A DNA stretch of 6,296 nt from Candidatus Pullichristensenella stercoripullorum (GTDB lineage: Bacteria; Bacillota; Clostridia; Christensenellales; Aristaeellaceae): NCBI GenBank assembly GCA_018712885.1, contig DVGE01000279.1:1-6296 (forward strand), written 5' to 3'. The notes under the pieces were generated by a model. It searched no databases and had not been told where the DNA came from. It saw nothing but the letters and a program-made list of their open reading frames with translations. Positions within the stretch are counted from its first letter, which is position 1; each line of letters begins with the position of its first letter. The translations under genes and the position numbers were made by a program. Positions 5,189 to 6,296 of the stretch are shown piece by piece.

Positions 5189-6296
5189 ACGCGCTGTACC
5201 AGTACGCCGTGGAGCGGCAGCTCGCCCTGCCCGTGGGCTTCGTGGCCAAGACGGTCAAGGCGTTTCTCTGCCTCGGCGCCGACGGCCGCTTTCTGGGGCT
5301 GGAGCGCTCAGACGGCCGCCCCTATGCCGCGCCGGACATCGGCAGCCTTGCCAACGGCACCAGCCGCTGCAACCCGCTGGTGGAAAAGGCCGGCATCGTC
5401 GTGCCCGAAGCGCCGGGCGCCAAGAGCGACTATTTCCAAAAAGTCCTCGAAGACGGCGCGGGCGCGCTTCCCGCGCTGGGTGCGTGCCTGACGGCCCTGC
5501 GCGACGCGCAAACGCTGGAAGCCATGCGCCGCGAAGTGGAGCGCGAAAAGATCAAGCCCGGCGACCGCGTGACCTTCCTGGTGGATGGCGCGAACATTCT
5601 CGAAATTCCGGGGCTGGTCGAATGGTGGCAGGCGTACCGCGTCCAGTTCACGGCGACGCAGAACAAGGCAAGGAGCCTCTGCCTGATCACCGGGCAGCCG
5701 ACCGTGCCCATGGAGACCGTTCCCCCCATCAGCGGCCTCGGCCCGGTGGGCGGGCACCCGCGAGGCGACGCCCTGATTTGCTTTGATAAGGACGCCTTCT
5801 GCTCCTACGGCCTTTCGCAGGCCGCCAACGCGCCCGTTTCCGAGACCGCCTACGCGGGCGTGAAGGCGGCGCTGGACGAGCTGCTCAAAGGCGCGCCCAT
5901 CCTTGCCGGCATGAAGTTCGTCCACTGGTACGACCGCGCCCTGCCCACCGAGGAGGACGCGCTGGACGAGCTGCTCAAGGGCTTTGCGGACGATGACGGG
6001 GAGGGCGAAGAGAGCGTCGCCGCGCCGCCGCCCGTCAGCGACGAGGCCGCGCGCGCCCGGGCGGACGCATTGCCCCGCAGCGTATACAGCGGCATGGAGC
6101 CATCGCCGCTCCTGGACCGCTATTACATCCTCCTGCTCTCCGGCGTCAACGGCCGGGTGATGATCCGGCGCTACGAGCAGGGCGCTTATGAGGAACTGCA
6201 GCGCAAGCTCTCCCTGTGGCACGACGACCTCTCCCTCTGCCGCATGGACGGCGTGAGCGCGGCCAAAAGCTACAAGCTCAACGCCCGCCTCTATCG
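5182..6296 (+). CDS. cas8c: Cas8c (Csd1), type I-C Cascade large subunit, 3'-truncated by the window
   Basis: The frame is open from ATG 5182 to the window end, 371 codons plus two bases. Full-length Cas8c has about 570-650 residues, so the C-terminal third or more is missing. It is the large Cascade subunit, recognising the PAM and helping to open target DNA. Family marks: CLITG (167-171), then CFDKDAFCSYGLSQAANAPV (200-219), the GMKFVHWY strand (243-250), an acidic-proline linker (about 270-300) and YYILLLSGVNGRVMIRRY (314-331). The ribosome binding site is GAAGGGGG (5167-5174), inside cas5c. The start ATG overlaps the cas5c stop as ATGTTGA, so the two are translationally coupled. In type I-C the 3' part of cas8c also encodes the small subunit Cas11c from an internal start; that part lies outside this window. 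Third positions are almost all G or C. Another ATG at 5175 is in a different frame and is not the start. Confidence 0.95.
   Translation, partial: MLNALYQYAVERQLALPVGFVAKTVKAFLCLGADGRFLGLERSDGRPYAAPDIGSLANGTSRCNPLVEKAGIVVPEAPGAKSDYFQKVLEDGAGALPALGACLTALRDAQTLEAMRREVEREKIKPGDRVTFLVDGANILEIPGLVEWWQAYRVQFTATQNKARSLCLITGQPTVPMETVPPISGLGPVGGHPRGDALICFDKDAFCSYGLSQAANAPVSETAYAGVKAALDELLKGAPILAGMKFVHWYDRALPTEEDALDELLKGFADDDGEGEESVAAPPPVSDEAARARADALPRSVYSGMEPSPLLDRYYILLLSGVNGRVMIRRYEQGAYEELQRKLSLWHDDLSLCRMDGVSAAKSYKLNARLY
5869..5982 (+). repeat. In-frame 24-bp direct repeat within cas8c
   Basis: Positions 5869-5892 and 5959-5982 match at 23 of 24 bases, differing only by a synonymous A/G. Both encode ALDELLKG (residues 230-237 and 260-267), exactly 90 bp apart. 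The second copy fits where Csd1 proteins usually carry a similar helix, so this may be convergence within helical segments under strong codon bias and not a recent duplication. Confidence 0.6.

Noticed and set aside
5175..5786. Plus-strand frame of 203 codons starting at ATG 5175
   Set aside because: It overlaps cas8c in another frame and is Arg/Pro/Ala-rich with no motifs. The true cas8c start is ATG 5182, which continues through the Csd1 signature to the window end.
5308..6222. Minus-strand open frame of 304 codons
   Set aside because: It lies entirely within cas8c, whose third positions are almost all G or C. That suppresses stop codons on the opposite strand, and the product has no recognisable motifs.

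Overview
The window looks like a chromosomal piece of a GC-rich Gram-positive bacterium, most likely a member of the Bacillota (Clostridia). The evidence is strong Shine-Dalgarno sequences of the GGAGGTGA type, sigma-A-like promoters in AT-rich gaps, and frequent TTG or GTG starts inside GC-rich, high-GC3 coding sequence. The lineage is inferred from these signals and from protein character, not from a marker gene. All well-supported genes read left to right.

Region 1 (about 115-1984) is a two-gene purine salvage unit. A good promoter (TTGTTT, 17 bp, TATACT) drives a shortish NCS2-type nucleobase permease. Twelve bases after its stop comes a type I phosphoribosyltransferase with an intact PRPP-binding loop. 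Together they would import a purine base and trap it as the nucleotide. A hairpin with a short T-run closes the unit. The leader is under 30 nt, so there is no room for a purine riboswitch.

Region 2 (1985-2183) is a 200-bp gap with a possible second weak hairpin, a perfect TATAAT box, a neighbouring TATAAA box, and a long imperfect hairpin that starts at the predicted transcription start and ends in T5. It could be an attenuator for the cas genes or a separate small RNA.

Region 3 (2184-6296) is the start of a type I-C CRISPR-Cas operon in its usual order: cas3 (HD nuclease plus helicase), cas5c (crRNA-processing subunit) and cas8c (large Cascade subunit, cut by the window end). In this subtype cas7, cas4, cas1, cas2 and the array normally follow, but they are outside the window. 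cas5c and cas8c overlap by 7 nt. cas3 is separated from cas5c by an AT-rich 143-bp gap, which is the most intriguing non-coding stretch here. It holds a promoter-like element, a perfect 14-bp palindrome, a near-exact direct repeat of the palindrome's right part two helical turns downstream, and a stem-loop followed by TTGAAAC that resembles the 3' part of a type I-C CRISPR repeat. Operator and degenerate-repeat (cas-regulating RNA) explanations both remain open.

No CRISPR array, insertion sequence, tRNA or rRNA is visible. The leftmost 87 bases may hold the 5' end of a divergent gene, but this is weakly supported.
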